This document shows, in pieces, positions 16,110 to 24,750 of a stretch of 37,400 bases of DNA. The DNA comes from JADJOY01 sp046331705 [NCBI: bacterium]. Lineage in GTDB: Bacteria; JADJOY01. A program made the translations under genes and the position numbers. Position 1 is the first letter of the stretch, and every line of letters begins with the position of its first letter. The DNA lies in assembly GCA_046331705.1 (NCBI GenBank), contig JAXLQJ010000069.1:1-37400 (forward strand), given 5' to 3'. The notes under the pieces are model-generated. The model worked only from the letters and a program-made list of their open reading frames with translations, ran no database searches and was not told the origin of the DNA.

Positions 16110-17639
16110 GCGGCGTGCGCGGGCCTCGGGCGGCGGGTTGTCGCAGTCGACGATCTCCCGCGGGCCGTGGGTGAGATCGGTGTCCTGGGTGAGACCGGCG
16201 AAGTTCAGGTTCGCCCAATCGTCCCAATCCTTGAGCACGTTCATCACGCCCAAGCACGTGATGAATTGCGTGGTATCGCCGGAGTTGAGATCGAGGGCCA
16301 CGCCCGACTCGATGGTGGCGTTGCCGTTCCAGTCCCACGCGGGCGCGCCACAGGTGCCGAGGTTCTCGTCGAGGTCGTTCTCGTCGAGGTCGATTCGATC
16401 GCCGATCGAGTAGCTCAGGAGTCCGTTGCCCGGCGGCGTGCAGTTCGTGTCGATGCCATCGAACTGGTAGAGGTAGTTCATCACCGAGTTGTAGTTGGGC
16501 TTGTAGTTGCAGTCCTGGAAGCCGCCGTGGTGGAGGCCCAGGTTGTGACCGAGCTCGTGCATGATGGTGTTCGCCACGTTGGACGTGCTGCCGTAGCAGT
16601 AGAGCGAAACGATGAGGTCGTTGCCCGGCAGCTCGGCCTGACCGGAGCTGCCGCTCGAGGTGCCGTAGCGATGCGGCATCAGCACGTAGTGGAAATAGTC
16701 CTGACGATTGGCCGCGAAGTTGGCTGCCTTGATCGCCTGGAAGGTCGGCGCGTTGACGCCGCCGTCGATGACGCCATCGGCGTCGGCGACGAAATTCCCG
16801 CCGCTCAGCAGGCCGCCCTGCCCGAAGTCCTGGATCAGCGTGACGCCGGTGGTTCCGTCGGGATTCGAGACCGGGCTCGCCGCGAACGCCTGCGCCACGC
16901 GGTCGGCGATCGCCTGCGTGGGACGGTGGCTGTGGGGACCGCAGACGGCGGGCTCCGCGTTGTCGTCGAACCAGTCGTATTCGAGGAGGATGTTCTTGTG
17001 CACCGGGCTCACGCCGAGCCCCGGCAGGTCGAGACCGCCTGCGGTGCCGAGCACCTCGTCTCCGTCCAGGAGGCCGTCGCCGTCGGTGTCCGCGTCGAAG
17101 GGATCCGTGCCGGTATCGGTCGGGCTCACGTAGATGCCCGTGTTGGTCTCGGCGCAATCGTTCAGCCGGTCGCCGTCGGTGTCCGTGTCGCACGCCGTGA
17201 CTCGGCCGACCACGACGGCGCTCGGGTTGAGCTTGGGATCACTCACGCGGATGGAGGTCACCAGCCCCGCGCTGTTCGTCACCGAGGTGCCCGAGACGTT
17301 GATCGTGGCGGGCGCACCCGCGAGGCATCCCGGCGGGCTCGTGACGAGGGTGCAGCCGGTGGCGCTGAAGCTGCCGAAGGTCGTGTTCACCAGCGCGGCG
17401 CAACCGCTCACGTGCGCTTCGCAGGCCGGCGATGCGATCGAGATGCCGTAGTGGTCGATGGTGAGGTTGGGCTCGGTGCCGCTCAGCGTGAGGTCGGTCA
17501 CCGGCGAGCCGCCGGCAGCGGTGTAGCGATACGAGCCGGCCCAATCGAGCGTTCCACAGGCGAGGCCCGCTGCGAGCACGAGCAACCACCAGCGCGACGA
17601 ACGGCGGGGACGATTCACGACCGAGAACGCGAGACGCAC
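16107..17639 (-). CDS. secreted metzincin-like zinc metalloprotease with Ca-binding repeats (510 aa)
   Basis: Exported by an N-terminal signal (RRSSRWWLLVLAAGLAC); Cys 28 could be a lipidation site, though the lipobox is poor. Residues 150-196 hold two thrombospondin-3/calcium-type Asp repeats (DTDTDGDRLNDC, DADTDGDGLLDGDE). The zinc site is HELGHNLGLHH (H361, E362, H365, H371), an HExxHxxGxxH metzincin motif, with a Met-turn candidate VMNY (M387). Many Cys suggest disulfides in an extracellular enzyme. The GTG at 17639 was chosen because GGAGG lies six bases upstream. It probably degrades extracellular protein; the substrate is unknown. Confidence 0.88.
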   Translation of the reverse strand: MRLAFSVVNRPRRSSRWWLLVLAAGLACGTLDWAGSYRYTAAGGSPVTDLTLSGTEPNLTIDHYGISIASPACEAHVSGCAALVNTTFGSFSATGCTLVTSPPGCLAGAPATINVSGTSVTNSAGLVTSIRVSDPKLNPSAVVVGRVTACDTDTDGDRLNDCAETNTGIYVSPTDTGTDPFDADTDGDGLLDGDEVLGTAGGLDLPGLGVSPVHKNILLEYDWFDDNAEPAVCGPHSHRPTQAIADRVAQAFAASPVSNPDGTTGVTLIQDFGQGGLLSGGNFVADADGVIDGGVNAPTFQAIKAANFAANRQDYFHYVLMPHRYGTSSGSSGQAELPGNDLIVSLYCYGSTSNVANTIMHELGHNLGLHHGGFQDCNYKPNYNSVMNYLYQFDGIDTNCTPPGNGLLSYSIGDRIDLDENDLDENLGTCGAPAWDWNGNATIESGVALDLNSGDTTQFITCLGVMNVLKDWDDWANLNFAGLTQDTDLTHGPREIVDCDNPPPEARARR

Positions 17640-17808
17640 GATGAGCCTCCGGGAAGGAGCGGGTCTGTCTCTCCAGGCTCTCATACCGGGCGAGGCTGGA
17701 TCAAAGCACCCGCCTGCACGGCTCCGCGCGTGAACCTTTCGGCCGCCCGGCGCGCTACCGCATGCGACCGTTCGACGAATCGCGAGCCCCCGCTCGAGGA
17801 GGATCTCC

Positions 17809-18684
17809 ATGACGGCACCGCGCGGACCCCGCCCTGTCGACGTCCGGTCGCTGCTCGCGTGCGCGCGGCGCGCCGATCCGCGTTGGTTCCAGATCGCGGT
17901 GCTCGCGTCCCTGGTGACGTATGGGCTGACGGTGCTGCGCTTCGACCTGCCGCCCGCCCAGGTGGCGATCACCGTCGGCGCGGCGCTCGCCTCCCAGGTC
18001 GTGCTCAGCAGCGCCGTGCGGGTGCCCCGCCTCGAGCTCAAGAGCGCCTTGATCTCGAGCCTGTCGCTTTGCCTGCTGCTGCGAACCTCCGCGCCCGCGC
18101 TCGCGGGAGTGGCCAGCATCGTCGCGATCGCCAGCAAGTTCGCGATTCGCGTGGGCGACAAGCACGTCTTCAACCCCACCAACCTGGCGCTCGCCGTGAT
18201 GCTGGCAGCGAGCGACCGGGTGTGGATCTCGTCGGGGCAATGGGGGAACACGGCGATCTTCGCCGCCGCGCTGGCGCTCGCCGGCCTGCTGGTGGTGCAG
18301 CGATCGGCGCGCTCGGACGTGACCGTGGCATTCCTCGCGACCTACGTGGCGCTGGTGTTCGGGCGCTCCGCGTGGCTCGGAGAGCCGATGGCGATCCCGC
18401 TTCATCGCCTGGAGAGCGGGGCGCTGGTGCTGTTCGCGTTCTTCATGATCTCCGACCCGCGCACCACTCCCGACGCGCGGCTGGGCCGGATCGGCTTCGC
18501 GGCGCTGGTGGCCGCCGGCGCCTGGTACGTGCAGTTTCGGCTGTTTCGAACCAACGGACTGGTGTGGTCGTTGGTCGCTTGCTCCACTCTCACCCCGCTC
18601 GTGGATCGGCTGCTCCGGGGGCCGCGCTACCAGTGGGATCGTCCCGTCACACGAGTCTCGGCACCGGCGCTCGCCGCCGCGTGA
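17809..18684 (+). CDS. RnfD/NqrB-like integral membrane protein (291 aa)
   Basis: About eight membrane spans. It carries the family element KHVFNPTNLALAVML (around residues 118-132), comparable to the FNP region of RnfD/NqrB. No other Rnf or Nqr subunit is nearby, so a full ion-translocating complex is not implied. A strong ribosome site (GAGGAGG) precedes the ATG at 17809. A DUF2330 gene follows after 14 bases, and I recall this pair being common in deltaproteobacterial genomes. The conserved Thr that carries FMN in true RnfD/NqrB cannot be placed with certainty here, so electron-transfer activity is unproven. Confidence 0.75.
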   Translation: MTAPRGPRPVDVRSLLACARRADPRWFQIAVLASLVTYGLTVLRFDLPPAQVAITVGAALASQVVLSSAVRVPRLELKSALISSLSLCLLLRTSAPALAGVASIVAIASKFAIRVGDKHVFNPTNLALAVMLAASDRVWISSGQWGNTAIFAAALALAGLLVVQRSARSDVTVAFLATYVALVFGRSAWLGEPMAIPLHRLESGALVLFAFFMISDPRTTPDARLGRIGFAALVAAGAWYVQFRLFRTNGLVWSLVACSTLTPLVDRLLRGPRYQWDRPVTRVSAPALAAA

Positions 18685-18698
18685 AAGGAAGAACGACC

Positions 18699-20081
18699 AT
18701 GAAGCGCACGCTCACACTCGCCTTCGCCGTCGCGATTCTCGCGACCACGGGGGCGGCGCCCGCCGCCGCCTTCTGCGGTTTCTTCGTCGCCAAGGCCGAC
18801 ACCAAGCTCTTCAACAAGGCGAGCCAGGTGGTGCTGGTGCGCGACGGCGATCGCACGGTGATCACCATGAGCAACGACTTCCAGGGCGACCCGAAGGAGT
18901 TCGCGATGGTGGTGCCCGTGCCCACCTTCATCCAGCGCGAGCAGATCCACGTCGGCGATCGGGCGGTGCTCGAGCACCTCGACGCCTACACCGCGCCGCG
19001 CCTCGTCGAGTACCAGGACCCCGACCCGTGCCAGATGACGGCTTACGATCGAATGGAGATGAAGGCCGGCCAAGTCCCCATGCCGGCGAGCGCCGCGGGC
19101 ATGGCACGCGCCCAGAGCCTGGGCGTGAAGATCGAGGCGCAATACACCGTCGGCGAGTACGACATCCTCATCCTCTCCGCACAGCAATCCGACGGCCTCG
19201 AACGCTGGCTGCGCGAGAGCGGCTACCGAATCCCGACCGGAGCGAGCGCGATCCTCGGCAGCTACCTGAAGCAGAACATGCGCTTCTTCGTGGCCAAGGT
19301 GAATCTGAGCGAGCAGGCGAAGCTCGGGTTCCACTATCTGCGGCCACTCGCGGTGGCGTACGAGAGTCCCAAGTTCATGCTGCCGATCCGCCTCGGCACC
19401 GTGAACGCCGATGGTCCCCAGGAGCTCTTCGTCTATGCCCTCACCCGCCAGGGTCGCGTCGAATCCACCAACTACCGCACCGTGCGGCTGCCGACCGGCG
19501 CGACGATCCCCGAGTACGTGAGGGGCGAGTTCGGCGACTTCTACCGAGCGATGTTCGCCAAGCAGACCCGGGACGCGGACATGCGCGCGGTCTTCCTCGA
19601 ATACGCGTGGGACATGAGCTGGTGCGACCCCTGCGCCGCCGACCCGCTCTCGTCCGCCGAGCTGCGCGAGCTCGGCGTGTTCTGGCTCGGCGAGCCCACG
19701 CCCATGGATTCGCGAGCGCCGGCGTTCCGGCCGATGCCGGTCCCTCCCGGCCCCGGCGGCGCCGTCGACACCTTCGTCACGCGCCTCCACGTGCGCTACG
19801 ACGCCGCGCACTTCCCGGAGGACCTCGTGTTCCAGACCACCGGCGATCGACAGAGCTTCCAGGGACGCTACGTGCTGCAGCATCCATTCGCGGGTGCGAT
19901 GGAATGCGACGCCGGGCGGCGCTATCGCGAATCGCTGACGCCGCGCCGCGAGCAGGAAGCCCGCACGCTCGCGAACCTCACGGGCTGGGAGCTCGCGAGC
20001 ATCCGCACCAAGATGCAGCTCGACGGCGGCGACGCGAAGCCCGCCGATCGCCCCTGGTACGAGACCATCTGGCGCGACTGA
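18699..20081 (+). CDS. DUF2330 family exported protein (460 aa)
   Basis: Signal peptide at residues 1-24 (cleavage after APAAA), then the family start FCGFFVAKADTKLFNKASQV and the core VVLVRDGDRTVITMSNDFQGDPKEFAMVVPVP cited here by its ends at about residues 44-75. A C-terminal hydrophobic anchor is absent, so it is probably periplasmic. Cysteines at FCGF, DPCQM and WCDPCAA could be structural or bind metal. AAGGAAG precedes the ATG at 18699. It is co-transcribed with the RnfD-like gene, which suggests a joint membrane/periplasm role, but the function of the family is unknown. Confidence 0.88.
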   Translation: MKRTLTLAFAVAILATTGAAPAAAFCGFFVAKADTKLFNKASQVVLVRDGDRTVITMSNDFQGDPKEFAMVVPVPTFIQREQIHVGDRAVLEHLDAYTAPRLVEYQDPDPCQMTAYDRMEMKAGQVPMPASAAGMARAQSLGVKIEAQYTVGEYDILILSAQQSDGLERWLRESGYRIPTGASAILGSYLKQNMRFFVAKVNLSEQAKLGFHYLRPLAVAYESPKFMLPIRLGTVNADGPQELFVYALTRQGRVESTNYRTVRLPTGATIPEYVRGEFGDFYRAMFAKQTRDADMRAVFLEYAWDMSWCDPCAADPLSSAELRELGVFWLGEPTPMDSRAPAFRPMPVPPGPGGAVDTFVTRLHVRYDAAHFPEDLVFQTTGDRQSFQGRYVLQHPFAGAMECDAGRRYRESLTPRREQEARTLANLTGWELASIRTKMQLDGGDAKPADRPWYETIWRD

Positions 20082-20090
20082 GGCCACGGC

Positions 20091-20129
20091 CGGCGCGCAG
20101 CTGCGACAACGAACGCAGCGCGCGCGCCG
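20091..20129. terminator. strong bidirectional hairpin between convergent genes
   Basis: CGGCGCGC (20091-20098) pairs with GCGCGCCG (20122-20129), and inside it GCTGCG (20100-20105) pairs with CGCAGC (20114-20119) around the 8-base loop ACAACGAA. That gives 14 pairs with a small internal loop, filling the gap between the DUF2330 stop and the PilZ stop. There is no T-run, as is usual in such GC-rich genomes. Confidence 0.55.
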
Positions 20130-20498
20130 TCACTCGGCGAAGCGCTCGCGGGCCTTGGTCAGGAACGCGTCGATGATGTGGCGGGTCAGCTCGTCCATCG
20201 ACACGAAGCGCAGCGCCATCCCGATCGGCAGCCGCCAGTCGTAGCGTGCAGGGCCGTTCACCAGCACCACTTCGCACGAGACAGGTAGGAATCGGCCCGC
20301 CTCCGGCAAGTCGATCTCGAACTTGGTCACGACGCCCGGGTTGAGGAAATACCGCGTGGTCACGAAGAAACCGCCTTCGTTGATGACCGTGAGCAGCCCC
20401 ACCACGCGCTTCCCGCCGACCTCGAACTGCACGACCTCGTTGACCCGAACGCGCTGCGACTGTCGGCGCTCGCTGGGGTCGGGATCGTCGACGTCCAT
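20130..20498 (-). CDS. PilZ-domain protein (122 aa)
   Basis: A single PilZ domain, the c-di-GMP receptor fold. The first motif RxxxR is present near the start (RRQSQR). The second motif, normally D-x-S-x-x-G as in DISEGG, reads VINEGGFFV, so both the Asp and the Ser are replaced. Binding of c-di-GMP may therefore be weak or lost. The ATG at 20498 is preferred; an in-frame GTG at 20519 is possible. It is monocistronic, ending opposite the DUF2330 gene across a hairpin. Likely roles are in motility or surface polysaccharide control, as for other PilZ proteins. Confidence 0.82.
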   Translation of the reverse strand: MDVDDPDPSERRQSQRVRVNEVVQFEVGGKRVVGLLTVINEGGFFVTTRYFLNPGVVTKFEIDLPEAGRFLPVSCEVVLVNGPARYDWRLPIGMALRFVSMDELTRHIIDAFLTKARERFAE

Positions 20499-20632
20499 GA
20501 TCGCGTCCAGCCGGACCACGGCGACGGAACGGTGCCGCGCATGCCGGCTCCACTCCCCGGTAACACGACCCGCGGCGCAACTGCAATCACGAGCGTGAAA
20601 TCACGATCCGCCGAGCGGCGGCGAGCGGTGGC

Positions 20633-21202
20633 TCAGAACGGGAGCAGCCGCCCGAGATCGAAGCGCTGCCACGCGAAGCGGGCCAGGAAGGCGACGGGAA
20701 TCAGCCAGTAGAGGAGCTGGACGGCGGTGACGAACATGCGCGTGCGCACCGTGCGCCAGCCCAGATAGTCGAGCCAATCGCGCGGCAGGAACAAGATCCA
20801 GCGCAGCCACGTGCGCGGGTCGATGGCCTCGCGCTCGAGGCGCCGGTGGTAGCGGATGGCTCCCTCGAGGAGCACCAGGTACTCGCGCCGGATCAGCGTG
20901 CGCGGCGCCAGGAAGTTCTCGAGCACGCCGATGTCGCCATCAGCGAAGAACGGATAGCGATCCGTGCTGTCGAAGTACGAGAGCCGCGCCGGATCGACGG
21001 GCGCCGCACGAATCGTGCGCGCCACCACCGCCGCGTCCCGCTCGAGCAGCTCCGAGAGCCCGGGGTCGGGCTCGTTGGTGGCGGCGGTGTAGGCCTCGAA
21101 GAGCGCCTTGGCGCGCTCGAGGCGCCGCCGTCGCGTCAGCGCCGCCACGAATCGATACGCGACGGTCGCGACGGCGCAGGCCCCCAGCAGATACGCGTTC
21201 AC
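20633..21202 (-). CDS. hypothetical membrane protein (189 aa)
   Basis: I do not recognise a family. An N-terminal span (YLLGACAVATVAYRFVAAL) is followed by RRRRLERAK. A soluble middle part with aromatic motifs (YFDSTDRYPFFADGD, ENFLAPRTLIRREYL) follows, then a C-terminal span (VTAVQLLYWLIPVAFLARFA). Both ends are anchored. The start is GTG at 21202. It is divergent from the GspE-like ATPase gene, with 114 bases between starts, and the two may share a control region. No function is inferred. Confidence 0.65.
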   Translation of the reverse strand: MNAYLLGACAVATVAYRFVAALTRRRRLERAKALFEAYTAATNEPDPGLSELLERDAAVVARTIRAAPVDPARLSYFDSTDRYPFFADGDIGVLENFLAPRTLIRREYLVLLEGAIRYHRRLEREAIDPRTWLRWILFLPRDWLDYLGWRTVRTRMFVTAVQLLYWLIPVAFLARFAWQRFDLGRLLPF

Positions 21203-21263
21203 CCGGCTCTCCGTCGGCGGATTCTCGGCGTCTCGCGGAGCGCGTCGCCGTTGTCGCCACCTC

Positions 21264-21272
21264 TGCTATCAT
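21264..21272 (+). promoter_or_regulatory. extended -10 promoter candidate for the GspE-like gene
   Basis: TGCTATCAT: an extended -10 (TGn) followed by TATCAT, five of six to consensus, 44 bases before the ATG at 21317. No clear -35 is seen, which an extended -10 can do without. It is the only such box in the intergenic region on this strand. Confidence 0.4.
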
Positions 21273-21316
21273 GCCGCGCGCCGCGTGACGAGTCCCCGTC
21301 GGCGCGCGCTCGAGCG

Positions 21317-22807
21317 ATGCCGATCCCGATCCTCTCCGCGCAAGTCGACGAGCAGCTCGAGCGGCTCGCCAAGCACGTCCCCAACTCCCTGTTCGGCATT
21401 CCCGTCGAGCGCACCGTCCTGATCGCCGCCGGCGCCGCGATCGCGGTGCTCGCGGCGTTCGCCGTGCTGCTCTTCCTGTCGCGCGGCGCCAGGCGCGCCA
21501 TCGAGAAGATCGACAGCGCCGTCAACCGCGACATGCCGTCCGGCCTCGACACCATCACCCTCGGCCGCAAGCACATGTCGATCTCGCAGCTGCCGCTGGT
21601 GAGCGAGCGCATCCGCGCGGTCACCACGGCCCGCAGCGTCGACATCGTGAAGCTCGTCGACTACACGCTGCAGAACGCGGTGGCGCTCTCCGCGAGCGAC
21701 ATCCACTTCGACCCCAAGGACCGCTACATCGCGTTGCAGTACCGGATCGACGGCGTGCTCTACGACGTCGCCCAATTCTCACCGAAGCTCTACACCAACG
21801 TGCTCTCGCGCGTGAAGGTGCTGGCCAAGCTCAAGACCTTCGTGAAGGGCCTGCCCCAGGACGGCCGCATCCACACGGTGCGCGACGGCGGCGAGGAAGT
21901 GGACCTGCGCGTGTCGGTGATGCCCACGCTGCACGGCGAGAAGATCGTGCTGCGCATCATGCAGCGCGAGGGCGTGCTCTACAGCCTCACCGAGCTCGGC
22001 TTCGACTCGCACGTGCTCGAGGACTACACCCGCCTCATCTCGATGCCGCAGGGAATCGCGTTCCTGACCGGCCCCACCGGCTCCGGCAAGACCACCACGA
22101 TCTACTCGACGCTCAAGGCCGTGAAGGAAAACCGCGGCGAGCTGGTGAAGATCGTCACGATCGAGGATCCAATCGAGTTCGACCTCGATTTCCTCACGCA
22201 GACGGGCGTAAACGAGGCCACCGACTTCACGTTCGCCCGCGGCTTGCGGTCGATCCTGCGCCAGGACCCCGACGTGATCATGGTGGGCGAGATCCGCGAC
22301 CTGGACACGGCGCAGATCGCCATCCAGGCGGGGCTCACCGGCCACCTGCTCTTCACCTCGGTACACGCGAACTCGGCGTCCGGCGTCTTCTCGCGGCTCA
22401 TCAATCTGGGCGTCGAGCCGTTCCTGCTCGCATCGGCCACGGTGGGCGTGCTCTCGCAGCGGTTGGTGCGGCGCCTCTGCCCGAACTGCACCAACGAGGT
22501 GAAGCCCACCGACGTCGAGATCAGGAACCTCGAGCGAACCGGCCTCACGCTGCCGAGCGGCCCCTGGTATGCCGGCACGGGCTGCGAGCATTGCCTGGGC
22601 AAGGGCTACGTCGGGCGCATCGGCCTCTTCGAGCTGGTGTCGATCACCGAGCGCATCCGCGAGGCGCTGGTCGCCAAGGCGACCACCACCAGCATCGAGG
22701 CGATCGCCCGCGAGCAGGGCATGCAGACGCTGCTCCAGGACGGCATCTCGAAGTGCCAGCGCGGGATCACCTCGCTCACCGAGGTGCTGCGCGTCGCGCT
22801 GGTGTGA
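21317..22807 (+). CDS. GspE/PilB-type secretion ATPase with an N-terminal membrane anchor (496 aa)
   Basis: Type II/IV secretion ATPase core: an N2-like domain with SASDIHFDP (about 125-133), Walker A TGPTGSGKTTT (251-261), Asp box TIEDPIEF (281-288), Walker B DPDVIMVGEIRD (317-328), His box GLTGHLLFTSVHAN and a tetra-Cys zinc site (C388, C391, C423, C426). The usual N1 domain is missing. Instead residues 32-55 form a hydrophobic span followed by SRGARR. GspE and PilB are normally soluble, so membrane anchoring is unusual. It would hydrolyse ATP to drive pseudopilus or pilus assembly, but no partner gene adjoins it; gspG lies 4.6 kb downstream. Confidence 0.92.
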   Translation: MPIPILSAQVDEQLERLAKHVPNSLFGIPVERTVLIAAGAAIAVLAAFAVLLFLSRGARRAIEKIDSAVNRDMPSGLDTITLGRKHMSISQLPLVSERIRAVTTARSVDIVKLVDYTLQNAVALSASDIHFDPKDRYIALQYRIDGVLYDVAQFSPKLYTNVLSRVKVLAKLKTFVKGLPQDGRIHTVRDGGEEVDLRVSVMPTLHGEKIVLRIMQREGVLYSLTELGFDSHVLEDYTRLISMPQGIAFLTGPTGSGKTTTIYSTLKAVKENRGELVKIVTIEDPIEFDLDFLTQTGVNEATDFTFARGLRSILRQDPDVIMVGEIRDLDTAQIAIQAGLTGHLLFTSVHANSASGVFSRLINLGVEPFLLASATVGVLSQRLVRRLCPNCTNEVKPTDVEIRNLERTGLTLPSGPWYAGTGCEHCLGKGYVGRIGLFELVSITERIREALVAKATTTSIEAIAREQGMQTLLQDGISKCQRGITSLTEVLRVALV

Positions 22808-22816
22808 ATCGACTCG

Positions 22817-22835
22817 CGCGGGCGGCGGGCCCGCG
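22817..22835. terminator. GC hairpin between convergent ATPase and nagZ genes
   Basis: CGCGGGC (22817-22823), loop GGCGG, GCCCGCG (22829-22835): a perfect 7-bp stem that nearly fills the 31-base gap between the two stop codons. It has no T-run. It probably ends transcription from both sides. Confidence 0.5.
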
Positions 22836-22838
22836 GGA

Positions 22839-23939
22839 TCACGCGACCGTCGCGCCGGCGAGAGCCTCGATGCGCGCGACCAGCGGTCGCGCCGCGCCGG
22901 CAATTTGGGTGGCGCGATCGGGGTCGACGAGCGCGGCGTCGAGCGTGAAGCGCGCGGCGAGCTCGCGGATTCGCGCCGCGCTCGCGTCGACGCGGGACTG
23001 AGCGATCGCGCCCGCAGCGATCGCCCGCCGCAGGCCGTCGATCACCCGCTCCTGCACCTCGCGGTGCTTGCACGCGAGCAACACGTCCGCACCCGCCTGG
23101 ACGCTCGCGACGGCAAGCTGCTCCGGCGTGGCGTGATCGCTCACGGCGCGCATCTCGAGATCGTCCGTGACCACCACGCCCTCGAAGCCGATGTCACGCC
23201 GCAGCAAGCCTTCCAGGATCGCCGGCGAAAGCGTGGCGGTGCGGTGGGGATCGAGCGCGGGGTATCGAACGTGCGCCGTCATCATCGACGCAACACCGGC
23301 TCGCGCCGCGGCGCGAAACGGCACCAACTCACGGGCGTCGAGGATCTCTCGCGCTGCATCGACGGTGGGTAGCTGGAGGTGGCTGTCGAGGCTGGTATCG
23401 CCGTGGCCGGGGAAATGCTTTCCGCACGCCGCCACGCCCGCGCCTTGCAGCGCCTCGATGAACACGGCGCCCAGCCGAGCCACCACCGCAGGATCCGATG
23501 AAAGCGCACGCGCACCGATGATCGGGTTGGCCAGATTGGAGTGGACGTCGAGGACCGGTGCGAAGTCCCAGTTCACTCCGATGGCCCGGAGCTCGGCGGC
23601 CATCGCTCGCGCCAGCTCGCGCACCAGCGCTTCCGAATCGATCCGCCCCACGAGATCCATCGAGGGAAACGTGGTGAAGTCCGCCGAGAGCCGCCGCACC
23701 TTGCCGCCCTCTTCGTCGATCCCCACGAGCAGGCGCGGCGCCGCCTCCCGCAACGAGCGGACGAGACGCGCCACCTGCGCGGCGTCGCGGACGTTGCGAC
23801 GAAAGAGGATCACACCGGCGATCGACTCGCGGTCCAAGAAGTCGAGCAGCGCGGCATCCGCCTCGATCCCCTCGAACCCGATCACCAAGAGCTCGCCGGG
23901 CTGCGCGGGGCGGTTCCCATCCGTGGTCGCGCTGGTCAT
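22839..23939 (-). CDS. nagZ: beta-N-acetylhexosaminidase, GH3 family, NagZ-like (366 aa)
   Basis: Cytoplasmic cell-wall recycling enzyme that removes N-acetylglucosamine from muropeptide sugars. It carries the NagZ motif KHFPGHGDTSLDSH (K174-H187), which holds the Asp/His acid-base pair, and the nucleophile region VVTDDLEM (D259). The N-terminal part GELLVIGFEG and GVILFRRNV, then VGIDEEGGKVRRL, is the GH3 barrel start. No signal peptide is present, in line with cytoplasmic NagZ. The ATG at 23939 was chosen because the frame upstream is shadow sequence. It is about 20 residues longer than E. coli NagZ, mostly at the C-terminus. Confidence 0.92.
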   Translation of the reverse strand: MTSATTDGNRPAQPGELLVIGFEGIEADAALLDFLDRESIAGVILFRRNVRDAAQVARLVRSLREAAPRLLVGIDEEGGKVRRLSADFTTFPSMDLVGRIDSEALVRELARAMAAELRAIGVNWDFAPVLDVHSNLANPIIGARALSSDPAVVARLGAVFIEALQGAGVAACGKHFPGHGDTSLDSHLQLPTVDAAREILDARELVPFRAAARAGVASMMTAHVRYPALDPHRTATLSPAILEGLLRRDIGFEGVVVTDDLEMRAVSDHATPEQLAVASVQAGADVLLACKHREVQERVIDGLRRAIAAGAIAQSRVDASAARIRELAARFTLDAALVDPDRATQIAGAARPLVARIEALAGATVA

Positions 23940-24092
23940 CGCGCGCCGAACGTAGCGCCACCGCCGCTGGCCGTCGAGGCCGACCTCGCCGGATTCTTGG
24001 CGCGCGTCGCGGCGGCGTGCTAGCAAATCGCCCGCCGTGAAGCCGGCGAGCGAGCGCGGCAGCCGCGCGAGCGACGGCAACCGAGATCCTCG

Positions 24093-24725
24093 ATGAGCGC
24101 CAAGAAGCACAACTGGTTCGAGAAGCGGGTCATGCCCGGGCAGCTCGATTACTCGGGGAAGATCCTCGCGAGCTTCAAGGACAGGGTGCGCGGGCGGGTG
24201 CTCGACTTCGGCTGCGGCGTGGGCGCGATGATGGAGTGCATGCGCACCCAGACTCCGGCCACGCCGGTGGGTGTCGACATCGCGCACAACAACCTGTGGT
24301 CGAGCCCGTTCGTGCGCTTCGACGGCGAGCGGTTGCCCTTCCAGGACGGCTCGTTCGATCTGGTGACCGAGATCTTCGTCCTCCATCACAGCCCCATCCT
24401 CGAGAAGAACTTCGCCGAGATGGTGCGGGTGGCGAAGAACGAGCTGGTGCTGGTCGAGGACGTCTGGACCAACAAGCAGAATCGCTGGTGGCTGGTGCGC
24501 AATCACGTGCTCTTCGACGCCTTCATGGTGCTGCTCACGTGGCTCGGGCTCGCCGAGTGGAAGACCAACTTCAAGTACTACTTCCGCGACCGCGACCAAT
24601 GGCTCGAGCTCTTCCGCCGCCACGGCTTGCGCGTGCTCGAGGATCGCGAGCTCCATCTCGGCCCCGGCGACATCGTCCTCCACCGGGTCTTCGTGGTGGC
24701 GAAGTCGCCGCCCGCAGCGGCATGA
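24093..24725 (+). CDS. class I SAM-dependent methyltransferase (210 aa)
   Basis: Rossmann-type methyltransferase with motif I VLDFGCGVGAM (about residues 36-46), the acidic end of strand 2 in GVDIAHNNL, and the motif 4 region FDLVTEIFVLHH. The C-terminal part has a hydrophobic stretch (LFDAFMVLLTWLGLAEW), which suggests a membrane-near or lipid substrate. It sits 25 bases upstream of a membrane GT2 gene on the same strand, so the two probably modify one lipid-linked or isoprenoid product. The substrate is not known. Confidence 0.85.
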   Translation: MSAKKHNWFEKRVMPGQLDYSGKILASFKDRVRGRVLDFGCGVGAMMECMRTQTPATPVGVDIAHNNLWSSPFVRFDGERLPFQDGSFDLVTEIFVLHHSPILEKNFAEMVRVAKNELVLVEDVWTNKQNRWWLVRNHVLFDAFMVLLTWLGLAEWKTNFKYYFRDRDQWLELFRRHGLRVLEDRELHLGPGDIVLHRVFVVAKSPPAAA

Positions 24726-24750
24726 GCGCACGCGCGCACCGAGCGGACCC

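Noticed and set aside
15744-18698. Upstream extension of the DUF2330 frame by almost 1000 codons
   Set aside because: It runs through the DUF2804, protease and RnfD-like genes in other frames; the signal peptide and ribosome site at 18699 mark the true start.
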